Part shown: positions 1 through 8,957 of the stretch, in pieces
How positions within the stretch are numbered: position 1 is the stretch's first letter
Layout: each line of letters opens with the position of its first letter
Assembly (NCBI GenBank): GCA_022838705.1
Contig: JALHJZ010000001.1
Location: 540,689-604,688 of the forward strand
Reading direction: 5' to 3'
DNA: 64,000 nucleotides
From: Candidatus Bipolaricaulota bacterium
GTDB taxonomy: Bacteria; Bipolaricaulota; Bipolaricaulia; Bipolaricaulales; Bipolaricaulaceae
Translations under genes and position numbers: made by a program
Notes under the pieces: generated by a model
Databases searched by the model: none
What the model saw: only the letters and a program-made list of their open reading frames with translations
What the model was told of the DNA's origin: nothing

Positions 1-1252
1 GGATCCACTCTACCTCGCGGAACGACTGGTAGAGAGAACGGAGGAACTCCCGGCCATTGTCCGGGTAGCCAGCCATGAACATCCAGTTCTCCCCATCGAG
101 GGCGATCACGAGGACGTGCTCCTCGGGCGAGGCGAGGGCTTCCCAGTAGCTGCGGATCTCGGCCAGGAGGTCCGCGACCGCCTCAGCGGTCGGCTTGTTC
201 CCGTAGGCGAAGCTGATCTTGTCGGAGATGTTGTGGTCCCGGAACAGGATCGTCATGTCCCCAAACCGCCACGGCTGGGTGAGTTCGTCCCGCGTCGGCG
301 TGCGGCCGAGCGCCGCGGCGAGCGTCCACTCGTCGGCCACGGTCCAGGTGAACCCCGCCTCCCCGAGGAGCTCCACCGCCCGCTCCGAGACGGCCTGTTC
401 CGGTGGCCACACGCCCACCGCCTTCGCGCCGAACAGGGCCTCGTGCTGGGCTTGCGCTTGGGCGAGCTGGCCGAGGATGTCCTCCTCCCACCCCCGTTCC
501 GCCAAGATGGGGAGGATCGGGTGGTAGAACGGGCTCGTGATGAGCTCGGTTCCAAGCTCCTCGGCCTCCCGGTAGGCCGGCACCACCAGGGTTAAGACCT
601 TATGCTGGGCTTGGATCAACCGGATGACGTCCTCTTGGGTGAACCCGGATTTCCCCCGGAGGTCCGAAAGCCCGAGCTCCTCGTGGAGCTCGGGGGAGAT
701 CTGCCACAGGAGGAACAGCCCCGCTGCATCGAGGAGCTCCTGGTCGGTGAGGGTTCGCTCTCCCTTGAGCTGGTTGAGCTCGGCATAGCGGGGGTCGTAG
801 TACCTCCCGCCGGGGCGGAGCATGTACCCGTTGATCCAGAAGAACTGGTCCTGCATCGCCGCCCGCTCCTCTGGAGCAAGGCTCCCTGGATCGGTGGCGA
901 GCTGCCATGTCCACTTGAGGTGGTTATCCACCGCCCCGATGTACTGGTAAAGGCCACCCTTCTCCCGCTCCTCCTCGGTGATCTCCACGTAGTCCAGAAG
1001 CTGCCAGAGGAGACTCGGCTGGAGGTTGTAGGTGACCTCGACCCCGGGGTGCTCGAGGAGGATCCGCGGGGAGTCGAGGTACTCTTGGACCCCGTGGACC
1101 CGCACCCAGGGGAGCTCGTACTCGCCGGTGAGCCTGTTCCAGTACAGGGGCTGGTGCTGGTGCCACACGATCGCCACGTTGAGGGGTCCTTTGGGCAGGC
1201 CAACCAGGGTTACAGCAAGGAGTAGGGCACTCACGGTCATCACGACGCGCAT
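1..1252 (-). CDS. Secreted glycoside hydrolase family 57 protein, C-terminus cut by the window edge
   Basis: About 417 residues are visible. Residues 1-20 look like a signal peptide, so the enzyme probably acts outside the cytoplasm. The family hallmark HQHQP is at residues 31-35. A WPPE motif (E285) matches the GH57 nucleophile region, and LDGEN (D386) matches the acid/base region of the alpha-amylase/amylopullulanase branch. GH57 enzymes cleave or rearrange alpha-glucans; the exact substrate cannot be read here. The start is the ATG at 1252, preceded by a GGAGGT Shine-Dalgarno site. The gene diverges from a sugar ABC importer, which suggests that its products are imported by that system. 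The 3' end lies outside the window. Confidence 0.9.
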   Translation of the reverse strand, partial: MRVVMTVSALLLAVTLVGLPKGPLNVAIVWHQHQPLYWNRLTGEYELPWVRVHGVQEYLDSPRILLEHPGVEVTYNLQPSLLWQLLDYVEITEEEREKGGLYQYIGAVDNHLKWTWQLATDPGSLAPEERAAMQDQFFWINGYMLRPGGRYYDPRYAELNQLKGERTLTDQELLDAAGLFLLWQISPELHEELGLSDLRGKSGFTQEDVIRLIQAQHKVLTLVVPAYREAEELGTELITSPFYHPILPILAERGWEEDILGQLAQAQAQHEALFGAKAVGVWPPEQAVSERAVELLGEAGFTWTVADEWTLAAALGRTPTRDELTQPWRFGDMTILFRDHNISDKISFAYGNKPTAEAVADLLAEIRSYWEALASPEEHVLVIALDGENWMFMAGYPDNGREFLRSLYQSFREVEWI

Positions 1253-1304
1253 CGTCCACCTCCAGGGCTAAGTTTACCGCCAACCCGCCTGCGTTGCACC
1301 TCCA

Positions 1305-1333
1305 TTGACCGATCACGGCCCCCTCGCTATACT
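1305..1333 (+). promoter_or_regulatory. Sigma-70-type promoter of the first sugar ABC operon
   Basis: TTGACC (1305-1310), a 17-nt spacer and TATACT (1328-1333) lie between the divergent GH57 and permease genes. Transcription should start near 1340, giving a leader of about 30 nt that holds the AGAGGAGG ribosome site at 1357-1364. Confidence 0.75.
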
Positions 1334-1368
1334 CCTCCCGCGTATCGGGGCGAGGCAGAGGAGGAACG

Positions 1369-2220
1369 CTGGCACCCAAGGGGTCCGACACCCGCTATCT
1401 GGTTCGCCGGGGAGCCTACCGGGGGCTCCTCTACTTCCTCATGGCGGTGGGCTGCGCCATCATGCTCTTGCCGTTCTTCTGGATGGTGACGACCTCGCTC
1501 AAGACGGAGGCGGGCGCGATGCGGATGCCGCCCCAGTGGATCCCCCCCGAGCCTCAGTGGGAGAACTACGTTGTGGCGTGGAATATGGCGCCGTTCGGCC
1601 GCTACTTCTTCAACAGCTTCTTCATCGCCATCATGTGCACGATCGGCGAGGTCATCACGACGATCCTTGCTGCCTACGCGTTTGCGAAGATGCGTTTCAT
1701 CGGGAAGGAGGTCCTGTTCGCGATCTTCCTCGGTACGCTGATGATCCCGGGGGAGATGCTCCTCGTGCCGAACTACGTTACGCTGACGCGGCTCGGCTGG
1801 CTCGATCGGTACGAAGGGCTGATCATCCCCTGGATCGTGTCCGTGTTCGGGATCTTCCTCCTCCGGCAGTTCTTTCGGTCGATCCCGGATGAGCTATGGG
1901 ACGCGGCGCGCATCGATGGCTGCTCGCGCCTACGCTACCTGTGGCGCGTCATCGTGCCCCTTTCCAAGCCTGCGATCCTCACGGTGGCTCTGTTCAAATT
2001 CCTCGGGAGCTGGAACTCCTTCCAGTGGGTGCTCCTGATGACGAATACGGAATCCATGCGCACGGTTCCGGTCGGGTTGATGACGTTCAGCAGTGACATT
2101 GGGACGGCCTACCACCTTCTCATGGCTGCCTCGGTGATGGCCATCGTTCCGATTCTCATCCTGTTCTTCTTCACCCAGAAGCAGTTCATCCAGGGCGTGG
2201 CGAGGACGGGGATCAAGTGA
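1369..2220 (+). CDS. Sugar ABC transporter permease, MalG type
   Basis: Inner-membrane subunit of a CUT1-type carbohydrate importer. The protein has about six membrane segments and a C-terminal EAA loop (ELWDAARIDG followed by P and L residues) that contacts the ATPase. I place the start at the CTG at 1369 because AGAGGAGG ends four bases before it and the extra 24 residues give the short basic N-terminus usual for MalG. The first ATG, at 1441, has no ribosome site and would begin inside the first membrane segment. The binding protein and second permease follow. No dedicated ATPase is present, so a shared MsmX-type ATPase is likely. Confidence 0.88.
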   Translation: MAPKGSDTRYLVRRGAYRGLLYFLMAVGCAIMLLPFFWMVTTSLKTEAGAMRMPPQWIPPEPQWENYVVAWNMAPFGRYFFNSFFIAIMCTIGEVITTILAAYAFAKMRFIGKEVLFAIFLGTLMIPGEMLLVPNYVTLTRLGWLDRYEGLIIPWIVSVFGIFLLRQFFRSIPDELWDAARIDGCSRLRYLWRVIVPLSKPAILTVALFKFLGSWNSFQWVLLMTNTESMRTVPVGLMTFSSDIGTAYHLLMAASVMAIVPILILFFFTQKQFIQGVARTGIK

Positions 2221-2298
2221 TGGCTGTGAATCAAGGAGGTGATCCTCGGAGGTCAGATCGTAGATCGGTGATGGACTGCACGTAACCAAGGAGGGAAC

Positions 2299-3522
2299 AT
2301 GTTGCGCAAGCTGATTGTAGGTTTGTTGGGTCTCCTTCTCGGCACCGTCGCCCTCGCGGCGAACGAGCCGGTGACTATTGATTTCTGGCACGCGATGAGC
2401 TCGGGCCACCAGCCCAATCTTCAGAAGCTGGTGGATGATTTCATGGCGGAGTACCCGTACATCATGGTGAACTTGACCTATCAGGGGTCCTACAGCGCGC
2501 TGCAGGGCAAGATCAACGCGGCGGTCGCCGCCGGCAACCTGCCGACGATCGCCCAGGTCTATGAGAACTGGGTTACCCCGATCCAGTCCCTTCTTTATCC
2601 GATCGGGCCCCACATGACGGCGGAGGAGATCGCCGACATCATTGACGGGCTCGTGCCGAGCAACACGTACAACGGTGTCCTGACGACGGTTCCGTTCAAC
2701 AAGTCAATCATGGTTCTGTACTACAACGCTGATCTTATCCCGAACCCGCCCACGACCTGGGGTGAGTTCTACGACCTGGCGAAGGCGCTCACCGTGGATC
2801 TGGATGGGGATGGGAGGATCGATCGGTACGGAACGGCGCTGCGCCCGGCGGCGAACCCCGAGCAGTTCCTGGTGTTCCTCAACCAGGCGGGCGGCTCGAT
2901 CCTGAACGACGACTGGACCGCGGTCACGCTCTGCGAGGAGCCGGGCATAACGGCGGTCGAGTTCTGCGGACGGCTCATTCCCTACACGTTCGTCACCAGC
3001 GAATACATCAGCGACCACATGGGCAAGGTCGCGATGTTCATCGACACCTCAGCCGGCTACAACTACAACAAGACCGGGGCCACGAACGCCGGGTACACCC
3101 TCGGCGTGGCGATGCTCCCCGCCGGGCCGGTCAACCGCAGTTCGATGATCCAGGGCACGAACCTTGCCGTCTTCAACACCCCTAACCAGACCCAGGCCCA
3201 GAAGGATGCGGCGGTGCTCCTCGCCCGCTTCCTCCTTCGTCCGGAGAATACCGCGTACTGGGCGATGAAGAGCGGCTACCAGCCGGTCACCAAGTCGGCG
3301 TACCAGCTCCCGGCGTGGAAGGAGTTCGTGGCGGCGAACCCGTACCAGCAAGCGATGTCGGACCAAATGCTCGTTGGGTTCTCGCAGATCCTCCACCCGA
3401 ACTACGGCGACATGCGCACTGTCCTCTCGACCAAGTTCGATGAGATCATGCGCGGTGCTGTATCGCCCCTCGACGGCCTGCGGGCGATGTGCGAGGAGAT
3501 CGAGGCCTTGCTCGAGTACTAA
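2299..3522 (+). CDS. Sugar ABC transporter substrate-binding protein
   Basis: A 407-residue family 1 extracellular solute-binding protein. Residues 1-20 form a signal peptide ending in ALA; no lipobox cysteine is seen. The mature start (VTIDFWHAMS) and the VPFNKSIMVLYYN segment are typical of UgpB/maltose-type binding proteins. It should capture a sugar, perhaps alpha-glucan fragments released by the neighbouring GH57 enzyme, and pass it to the two flanking permeases. Start ATG follows AAGGAGGG. A strong hairpin follows the stop codon. Confidence 0.92.
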   Translation: MLRKLIVGLLGLLLGTVALAANEPVTIDFWHAMSSGHQPNLQKLVDDFMAEYPYIMVNLTYQGSYSALQGKINAAVAAGNLPTIAQVYENWVTPIQSLLYPIGPHMTAEEIADIIDGLVPSNTYNGVLTTVPFNKSIMVLYYNADLIPNPPTTWGEFYDLAKALTVDLDGDGRIDRYGTALRPAANPEQFLVFLNQAGGSILNDDWTAVTLCEEPGITAVEFCGRLIPYTFVTSEYISDHMGKVAMFIDTSAGYNYNKTGATNAGYTLGVAMLPAGPVNRSSMIQGTNLAVFNTPNQTQAQKDAAVLLARFLLRPENTAYWAMKSGYQPVTKSAYQLPAWKEFVAANPYQQAMSDQMLVGFSQILHPNYGDMRTVLSTKFDEIMRGAVSPLDGLRAMCEEIEALLEY

Positions 3523-3536
3523 CCACGGAAGAGCTG

Positions 3537-3569
3537 GCTCGCGAGGGGGATCATGTCCCCCTCGCGAGC
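3537..3569 (+). terminator. Perfect 14-bp hairpin between binding protein and permease genes
   Basis: The arms 3537-3550 and 3556-3569 pair perfectly around a 5-nt loop, just after the binding-protein stop codon. No U-run follows, so it probably stabilises the upstream mRNA or partly attenuates transcription, letting the cell make more binding protein than permease. The same arrangement recurs at 34400-34437. Confidence 0.75.
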
Positions 3570-3589
3570 TGGCGGTGGGCGGTGAACCG

Positions 3590-4594
3590 ATGGTGGATCG
3601 AAGTGGACAGAAGAAGCCGGGCCCGGTGCTCCCCTTCTGGCAGCGGGTGGCGGGGGCACTGAACCCGGTCAACTGGTACCGGAAGGATCCCGCCCTGTGG
3701 CGGGAGTCCGGCACGGCGTACCTCTACCTCCTCCCTGCGCTGATCATCCTCGGCATCTTCGTCTTCTATCCCTTCTTCTCCGCGTTCTACATCAGCCTAT
3801 TCAAGTGGGGCATCCTGCCGCCGCGGCCCTACATTGGGTTCGCCAACTACAGCTACATCTTCAACGACAAGTACTTTTGGCGTGCTCTGTGGCACACGTT
3901 CTACTACGTCATCATCACCGTCCCGGTTACATTGTTCCTGGCGATCCTCGTCGCAACGCTCCTGAACAAAGGGCTGAGGTTCCTATCGTTCGCGCGGACG
4001 TCGTTTTTCCTGTCCTACATCAGCCCGATCGTGGCGATCGCCATGGTGTGGCGGTGGATGTACAACGCGGACTACGGCCTCATCAACTACCTCCTGTCGC
4101 TTCTCAACAAGTTGCCGTTCGTGCACATCGATCCTATTGCCTGGCTTAACGATCCGAGATATTCCATTCCGGCGCTCATCATCCTCAGCGTGTGGCACTA
4201 TGTTGGCTACCACGCGATCATCCTCCTCGCTGGGATGCAGAATATTGAGCAGCAGTACTACGATGCGGCGAAAGTGGATGGGGCGAGCGGTTTTCAGACG
4301 TGGTTGCATGTGACGGTCCCCCTCCTGACACCCCAGCTTTTCTTCGTACTGATCATGTCGCTCATCGGCTCGTTCAAGGTGTTCACGGAGGTGATCACCC
4401 TCTTCAACGGACCGGGGCCGCTCCGCAGCGCGGAGACGATTGTGTACTACATCCTGCGAATGTCGGGGCGCATCGACAGTGCAACGATGCACCTTGGGCG
4501 CGCTGCCGCCGGTTCGGTGATCCTGTTCGGCATCATCTTCGTCCTCACCATCTTCCAGATGACGGTCACGCAGCGGCGGGTGCACTACCAATGA
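3590..4594 (+). CDS. Sugar ABC transporter permease, MalF type
   Basis: A 334-residue inner-membrane permease and partner of the MalG-like subunit upstream. A cytoplasmic N-terminus of about 40 residues is followed by about six membrane segments. The EAA loop reads YYDAAKVDGA with a following VPLLTP, as expected of MalF/UgpA proteins. The start ATG at 3590 (MVDRSGQKK) is chosen because the open frame upstream runs antisense to nothing and overlaps the binding-protein gene with low-complexity residues. The stop overlaps the next gene by ATGA, so the nuclease gene is probably translationally coupled to it. Confidence 0.9.
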   Translation: MVDRSGQKKPGPVLPFWQRVAGALNPVNWYRKDPALWRESGTAYLYLLPALIILGIFVFYPFFSAFYISLFKWGILPPRPYIGFANYSYIFNDKYFWRALWHTFYYVIITVPVTLFLAILVATLLNKGLRFLSFARTSFFLSYISPIVAIAMVWRWMYNADYGLINYLLSLLNKLPFVHIDPIAWLNDPRYSIPALIILSVWHYVGYHAIILLAGMQNIEQQYYDAAKVDGASGFQTWLHVTVPLLTPQLFFVLIMSLIGSFKVFTEVITLFNGPGPLRSAETIVYYILRMSGRIDSATMHLGRAAAGSVILFGIIFVLTIFQMTVTQRRVHYQ

Positions 4595-5376
4595 GGCGGG
4601 CCGGCGTCCTGGCTTTCGCGGGGGTGCTGGCCCTCGCCGTCGTGGGGGTGGGACAGGTCGAGGCCCCGGATCCGAGCCGGGCGACGATCACGAGCCGCGT
4701 GCTCCGGGTCATCGACGGCGACACGGTGGACATCCGTGGGAGCCAGCGCGTTCGCCTGCTCGGCATTGACACCCCCGAGCTTGGGGAACCGTACTCGGAG
4801 GAGGCGATCGCGTTCACGAAACGCCTTCTTCTCTTCAAGACCGTGCGCCTAGAGCTCGACGTGAAGGAGCGCGACGTCTACGACCGGCTCCTCGCCTATG
4901 CCTACGTCGAGACGGACGAGGGATGGGTGATGGCGAACCTCGAGATCGTGCGCGCTGGTTTGGCACGGCTCCTCATCATCCCCCCGAACGGGAAGTACCG
5001 CGCCCAGTTCGAGGCGGCGCAGCTCGAGGCGATGATCCACCGTCGCGGCCTCTGGGGGACGGTGGGCGAGGTTCTCACGGTATCCGAGCTTGAGGCGAGG
5101 ATCGACGAGGTCGTGAACCAGGTCGTGACCGTGCGGCTCACGGTGGCCGCGGTGCTGGCCGCCGGGAACAGCCTGCGCGTTGATCCCAGTGAAACGAGGT
5201 TTGGGTTTCACCTCTTCCTCGTGGCGACGTGTCCGCCGGTCGGCCTTGGGCCGGGGGCAGAGATCCTCGCTACGGGGGTGATCGAGTACGTGTCGCTCAA
5301 AGACGGGCCGCGCATCCTGATCGAGGATCCAACCCAGATCGTTCTCGCAGCGGACGTCGAGGCGGTTCCGCCTTAG
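4591..5376 (+). CDS. Secreted thermonuclease-like protein (SNase fold) with C-terminal extension
   Basis: 261 residues. A signal peptide (about 1-22) is followed by a staphylococcal nuclease domain: VIDGDTVDI, RLLGIDTPE and YDRLLAYAYV supply the catalytic Arg, Glu and Arg of the family, and RRGLWG closes the domain. About 90 extra C-terminal residues look like a second small beta-barrel, perhaps an OB fold. It probably degrades extracellular DNA or RNA as a nutrient source. The start ATG overlaps the permease stop (ATGA), an odd partner for a sugar importer. The metal-dependent SNase activity is inferred from motifs only. Confidence 0.85.
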   Translation: MRRAGVLAFAGVLALAVVGVGQVEAPDPSRATITSRVLRVIDGDTVDIRGSQRVRLLGIDTPELGEPYSEEAIAFTKRLLLFKTVRLELDVKERDVYDRLLAYAYVETDEGWVMANLEIVRAGLARLLIIPPNGKYRAQFEAAQLEAMIHRRGLWGTVGEVLTVSELEARIDEVVNQVVTVRLTVAAVLAAGNSLRVDPSETRFGFHLFLVATCPPVGLGPGAEILATGVIEYVSLKDGPRILIEDPTQIVLAADVEAVPP

Positions 5377-5459
5377 GCGAGGAGGCCTAGTTCCTGCTCC
5401 GGATCCTGTTGCCCGTCAGCGCGGCGGGGGATACTCTTCCCCGGGGATGGAGGAAGCCG

Positions 5460-6809
5460 GTGAAGCTCCTTCTTGCTTTGGCGCTTGTTTCCCTCGCCCT
5501 GTCCCCGGCCCAGGGGCTGGGCTCGGGGACGCCCCTGGCCCGCGGTCCGTACTCCGGTGCGCCAAGCGCGGAGTCGGTGGTGATCTCCTGGGTGGTCGTG
5601 CCGCCGCTCCCGGCGCAGCTTGAGGTCGCGCCGGTGGTTCCCCACGCCGCGCGCCCGGTTCCGGTGCGCACAATCGCTGTCCCCGCACCGCCGGAAGGCA
5701 CGAACGGCCAGGTCGAGGTGGTGGTGGAGGGGCTCGACCCGGCGACGGAGTACGTGTACCGCGTGGTCATCGAGGACGGATCTGAGATCACGTCGAGCCC
5801 AATCGGTCACTTCAGGACGGCCCCGCTTCCGGGACAGCCGGTTACGTTCGCCGTCCTCGCCGATACGCAGTGGCAGTGGGAGGGGGTGGACCGGTTGGCC
5901 GTGGTCGCGGACGCCATCGCCTACGACGCCGCCCGTTCCGGGGGGTTCGACTTCGTCCTCCACGCCGGGGACATCGTCGAGACGCCGAACGCTTACTACT
6001 GGGAGCCGTGGTTCGATGCGTTTGCGCCGATGCTCCTCGCTGCCCCGTTCATCCCCGTGCCCGGGAACCACGAGAAGAATAGTGTTTCCTACTACAAGGC
6101 GTTTGCCCACCCTCCCGGAGCTGGCCAGAACGGCGAGCGCTGGTGGACGCTGCGGTGGGGTGATCTCCTGGTGGTGGGCCTGGACACGAACGTCACCCGC
6201 GCCGACCAGATTCTCGAGCAACAGGCCTATGCCCGGGCCGAGCTCGCGGGGCCCGAGCGGTGGAAGTTCGTCATCTTCCACCATCCGGTGTTCTCATCGG
6301 ACGCCTACCATGGGAGCGGCTATGGGTACGACCTCATCTACCACCCGATCTTCGTCGAGGCGGGGGTGGATCTCGTGTTCAACGGACATGCCCACAACTA
6401 CGAGCGGATCGAGAGGGACGGGGTCACGTACCTCGTCCTCGGCGGCGGCGGAGCCGTGCCACGGGAGCTCGCCCCGACCCGCGTCGAGGGTTCCGTGGTG
6501 GCGGTCGAGGGGCGCAACTTCTACGCGCGCGTCGCGGTGACGCCGGCGCAGGTTGCGGTGGAGATCGTCTCCGTGGCCGCGGCCACGGAGGAATCGTTTC
6601 ATCCCACGCCCGGCGAGCTGCTCGACTCGTTCACCCTGCGCGCCCCGCCCCGTCCGGGCGCGGGGGAGGGCACCTCTGCCGCCACGCTCCCTCCCCAAGG
6701 GGCACCCGAACGGGCAGGCCCTCTTGCCCCTGGCCTGCCGGGGGCCGTGATCATCGCCTTCTCCCTCTTCGCGGCCGTGGTCTGGGCGCTCTTCTGCCTC
6801 CGGCGCTAG
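5460..6809 (+). CDS. Exported calcineurin-type phosphoesterase (purple acid phosphatase-like)
   Basis: 449 residues. A signal peptide leads into a fibronectin-like N-terminal domain (about 25-130) and then a metallophosphoesterase domain with LADTQW, HAGDIVE, GNHE, HHPVFSS and NGHAHNYER, so all metal-binding motifs are present. The C-terminus has a hydrophobic segment ending CLRR, probably a membrane anchor. It likely releases phosphate from organic esters outside the membrane. I choose GTG 5460 (VKLLLALAL) because it gives a clean signal peptide and follows GGAGG; a TTG at 5409 would add 17 polar residues. TTGCCC (5409-5414), 17 nt, TACTCT (5432-5437) may be its promoter. Confidence 0.87.
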   Translation: MKLLLALALVSLALSPAQGLGSGTPLARGPYSGAPSAESVVISWVVVPPLPAQLEVAPVVPHAARPVPVRTIAVPAPPEGTNGQVEVVVEGLDPATEYVYRVVIEDGSEITSSPIGHFRTAPLPGQPVTFAVLADTQWQWEGVDRLAVVADAIAYDAARSGGFDFVLHAGDIVETPNAYYWEPWFDAFAPMLLAAPFIPVPGNHEKNSVSYYKAFAHPPGAGQNGERWWTLRWGDLLVVGLDTNVTRADQILEQQAYARAELAGPERWKFVIFHHPVFSSDAYHGSGYGYDLIYHPIFVEAGVDLVFNGHAHNYERIERDGVTYLVLGGGGAVPRELAPTRVEGSVVAVEGRNFYARVAVTPAQVAVEIVSVAAATEESFHPTPGELLDSFTLRAPPRPGAGEGTSAATLPPQGAPERAGPLAPGLPGAVIIAFSLFAAVVWALFCLRR

Positions 6810-6858
6810 GCCGCGGCTGCCCCTCGCCTCAGGCTCCCTCACCGACTACCATCCGCCC

Positions 6859-7440
6859 ATGGCGGGACGACTGGAGGCCGTCACGGGGTGCATGTTCTCC
6901 GGGAAGACGGAGGAGCTCTTGCGGCGGGTGGAGCGGGCACGGATCGCCAAGAAGGAGGTCCTCCTCTTCAAGCCCGAGCTTGATACCCGCTACGCGATGG
7001 AACACGTGGTCACCCACCACGGGCGGGCGCTTCCCTGTTGCCGATTGCCCACGGACATCTCCTGGGATGGGTTCTCGGGCCTGATTGCGGATCATCCCGT
7101 CGTGAGCACGGACGTGTTCGCGTTCGACGAGGCGCACTTCTTCGGCCCCTCGTTCCCCCAGCTTGCCGAGCGGTTGGTCGGCCTTGGGAAGCGAGTCATC
7201 GTCGCTGGGCTCGATCTCAATTTCCGCGGGGAGCCATTCGGGCCGATGCCGGAGCTCCTCGCCCTCGCCGACGAGGCGGTGAAGCTATCAGCCGTATGTA
7301 CGGTGTGCGGCCAGCCGGCCACCCGCTCCCAGCGCCTCGTGGCTGGGAAGCCGGCCACTGGGGGGCCGGAGGTCCTGATCGGGGGGCTGGAGAGCTACGA
7401 ACCCCGCTGCCGGGACCACTTCATCCCTCCCTCCCGCTAG
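6859..7440 (+). CDS. tdk: Thymidine kinase
   Basis: 193 residues, the usual length for type II thymidine kinases. It phosphorylates thymidine (and deoxyuridine) with ATP in the salvage pathway. P-loop GCMFSGKTEELL begins at residue 10, the FDEAHFF motif supplies the Walker B/catalytic region, and CTVCG plus a later Cys form the zinc site of the lasso domain. A -10-like TACCAT (6847-6852) ends six bases before the ATG and there is no Shine-Dalgarno site, so translation is probably leaderless. The ABC ATPase gene begins four bases after the stop. Confidence 0.95.
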   Translation: MAGRLEAVTGCMFSGKTEELLRRVERARIAKKEVLLFKPELDTRYAMEHVVTHHGRALPCCRLPTDISWDGFSGLIADHPVVSTDVFAFDEAHFFGPSFPQLAERLVGLGKRVIVAGLDLNFRGEPFGPMPELLALADEAVKLSAVCTVCGQPATRSQRLVAGKPATGGPEVLIGGLESYEPRCRDHFIPPSR

Positions 7441-7444
7441 GCCG

Positions 7445-8185
7445 ATGGCGGGGGAGGGGGTCGCGGTGGAGTTCCGGGGGGTCTCGTTCTCCTACCCCAG
7501 TCGGCGAGGGTCTCTGTCCGTCCTCGCTGGGGTGTCCCTCTCCGTTCCGGCGGGGAGGTGGGCGACCGTCATCGGACCGTCCGGATGTGGGAAGACGACG
7601 CTCCTCAAAGTCGGGGCGGGGCTCATCTCCCCCGACGCGGGCGCGGTCTCGATCGCGGGCGGGAGCCCGGCCTACATGCCGCAGGCGGACACCCTTCTCC
7701 CATGGCGGGACGCGCTCGCCAACGCCCTCCTCCCCGCCGAGGTGGCAGGGCGATCCCTTGGGCCCGCGCGGGCGGAGGCGCGGGCCTTGTTCCACGAGTT
7801 CGGGCTGGCTGGGTTCGAGCGGGCCTACCCCCACGAGCTCTCCGGCGGCATGCGGCAGCGCCTCGCCCTCATGCGGACCCTCCTCTCCCACCGCGACGTC
7901 CTCCTCCTCGATGAGCCGTTCGGGGGGCTCGACGCCCTCACCCGGGCCTCCCTCCAGGAGTGGATCGCTACCGTGTGGATGTCCCACCGGAAGACGATCC
8001 TGTTCGTGACCCACGATGTGGAGGAGGCGGTCCTCCTCTCGGATCAGGTCCACGTCCTCAGTCCGCGCCCCGCCCGCGTTGTCGCTACGTGCCCCATCGT
8101 TCTCCCCCGCCCTCGCCTCCGCACCGACCCGCGGATCGCGGCGGCGCGGGGCGAGGTGCTGGGCCACCTCTCCTTCCATGCCTAA
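7445..8185 (+). CDS. ABC transporter ATPase, NitT/TauT/ThiZ type
   Basis: 246 residues. Walker A is GPSGCGKTT, the ABC signature is LSGGMRQR and Walker B is VLLLDEPF, followed by the switch His in FVTHDVEEA. It energises the importer formed with the next two genes, with which it overlaps. The subfamily serves sulfonates, nitrate, or thiamin pyrimidine precursors; the THI5/NMT1-like binding protein downstream favours a pyrimidine-type substrate. Confidence 0.9.
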   Translation: MAGEGVAVEFRGVSFSYPSRRGSLSVLAGVSLSVPAGRWATVIGPSGCGKTTLLKVGAGLISPDAGAVSIAGGSPAYMPQADTLLPWRDALANALLPAEVAGRSLGPARAEARALFHEFGLAGFERAYPHELSGGMRQRLALMRTLLSHRDVLLLDEPFGGLDALTRASLQEWIATVWMSHRKTILFVTHDVEEAVLLSDQVHVLSPRPARVVATCPIVLPRPRLRTDPRIAAARGEVLGHLSFHA

Positions 8186-8957
8186 CCCGATGCGTCAGGG
8201 CTTGACGAGCACCGGCCTTCTCCTCGCCATCCTCGCCCTGTGGGAGGGGGGCGTCCGGCTGGCACACGTCCCGCCGTACCTCCTCCCCCCTCCCAGCCGC
8301 ATCCTGGCGACGCTCGTTGAGGACCTCCCGCTCCTCCTTCACCATACCGGGATCACGCTGAGCGAGGTCGGGCTGGGGCTGCTCCTTGGGGCAGCGGGCG
8401 GGATCACGGTGGCCCTCGTCGGGTTCTACGTCCCCGCGATCGGCCGCGCCCTCCACCCGTTCCTCCTCGCCTCTCAGGTCGTCCCCGTGTTCGCGATCGC
8501 CCCCCTCCTCGTTTTGTGGTTCGGGTACGGGCGGGGGCCGAAGGTGATCGTGGTCAGCCTGATCTCGTTCTTCCCCATCGCGGTCAGCCTGGGGGAGGGG
8601 TTGCGCGCGGTCGGGGAGGACCTCGTGAACCTCCTCCGCACGTTGGGGGCCGGGGAGGGGAAGATCCTCCGCCTGGTGCGGCTCCCGGCCGCTACACCAT
8701 TCGCCTTGGCCGGCCTCAAGATCGGGGCCACGCTGGCCCTCGCCGGCGCAATCATCGGGGAATGGATCGGGGGCACTGGCGGGCTGGGGTACGTCATGAT
8801 CCAGGCCAACGCCCTCCTCCGCGTGGACCGGGTGTTCGCCGCCCTCCTCGTCCTCACCCTCCTCGGGGTCGGACTGTTCTCGTCCCTCTCCCTCCTCGAA
8901 CGGTACCTCCTCCGCTGGCGCCCCCAACCCTCCCGCGACAAGATCGGGGTGCGATGA
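8178..8957 (+). CDS. ABC transporter permease, SsuC/ThiX type
   Basis: 259 residues with about six membrane segments and the family loop GAGEGKILRLVRLPAATPFA. Start ATG 8178 (MPNPMRQG) overlaps the ATPase stop by eight bases; the longer open frame upstream is a shadow of the ATPase gene. Its stop overlaps the binding-protein start by ATGA, so all three subunits are translationally coupled. Confidence 0.9.
   Translation: MPNPMRQGLTSTGLLLAILALWEGGVRLAHVPPYLLPPPSRILATLVEDLPLLLHHTGITLSEVGLGLLLGAAGGITVALVGFYVPAIGRALHPFLLASQVVPVFAIAPLLVLWFGYGRGPKVIVVSLISFFPIAVSLGEGLRAVGEDLVNLLRTLGAGEGKILRLVRLPAATPFALAGLKIGATLALAGAIIGEWIGGTGGLGYVMIQANALLRVDRVFAALLVLTLLGVGLFSSLSLLERYLLRWRPQPSRDKIGVR

Noticed and set aside
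1369..1441. ATG 1441 as start of the MalG-type permease
   Set aside because: No ribosome site, and it would cut into the first membrane segment; CTG 1369 has AGAGGAGG at the right distance.
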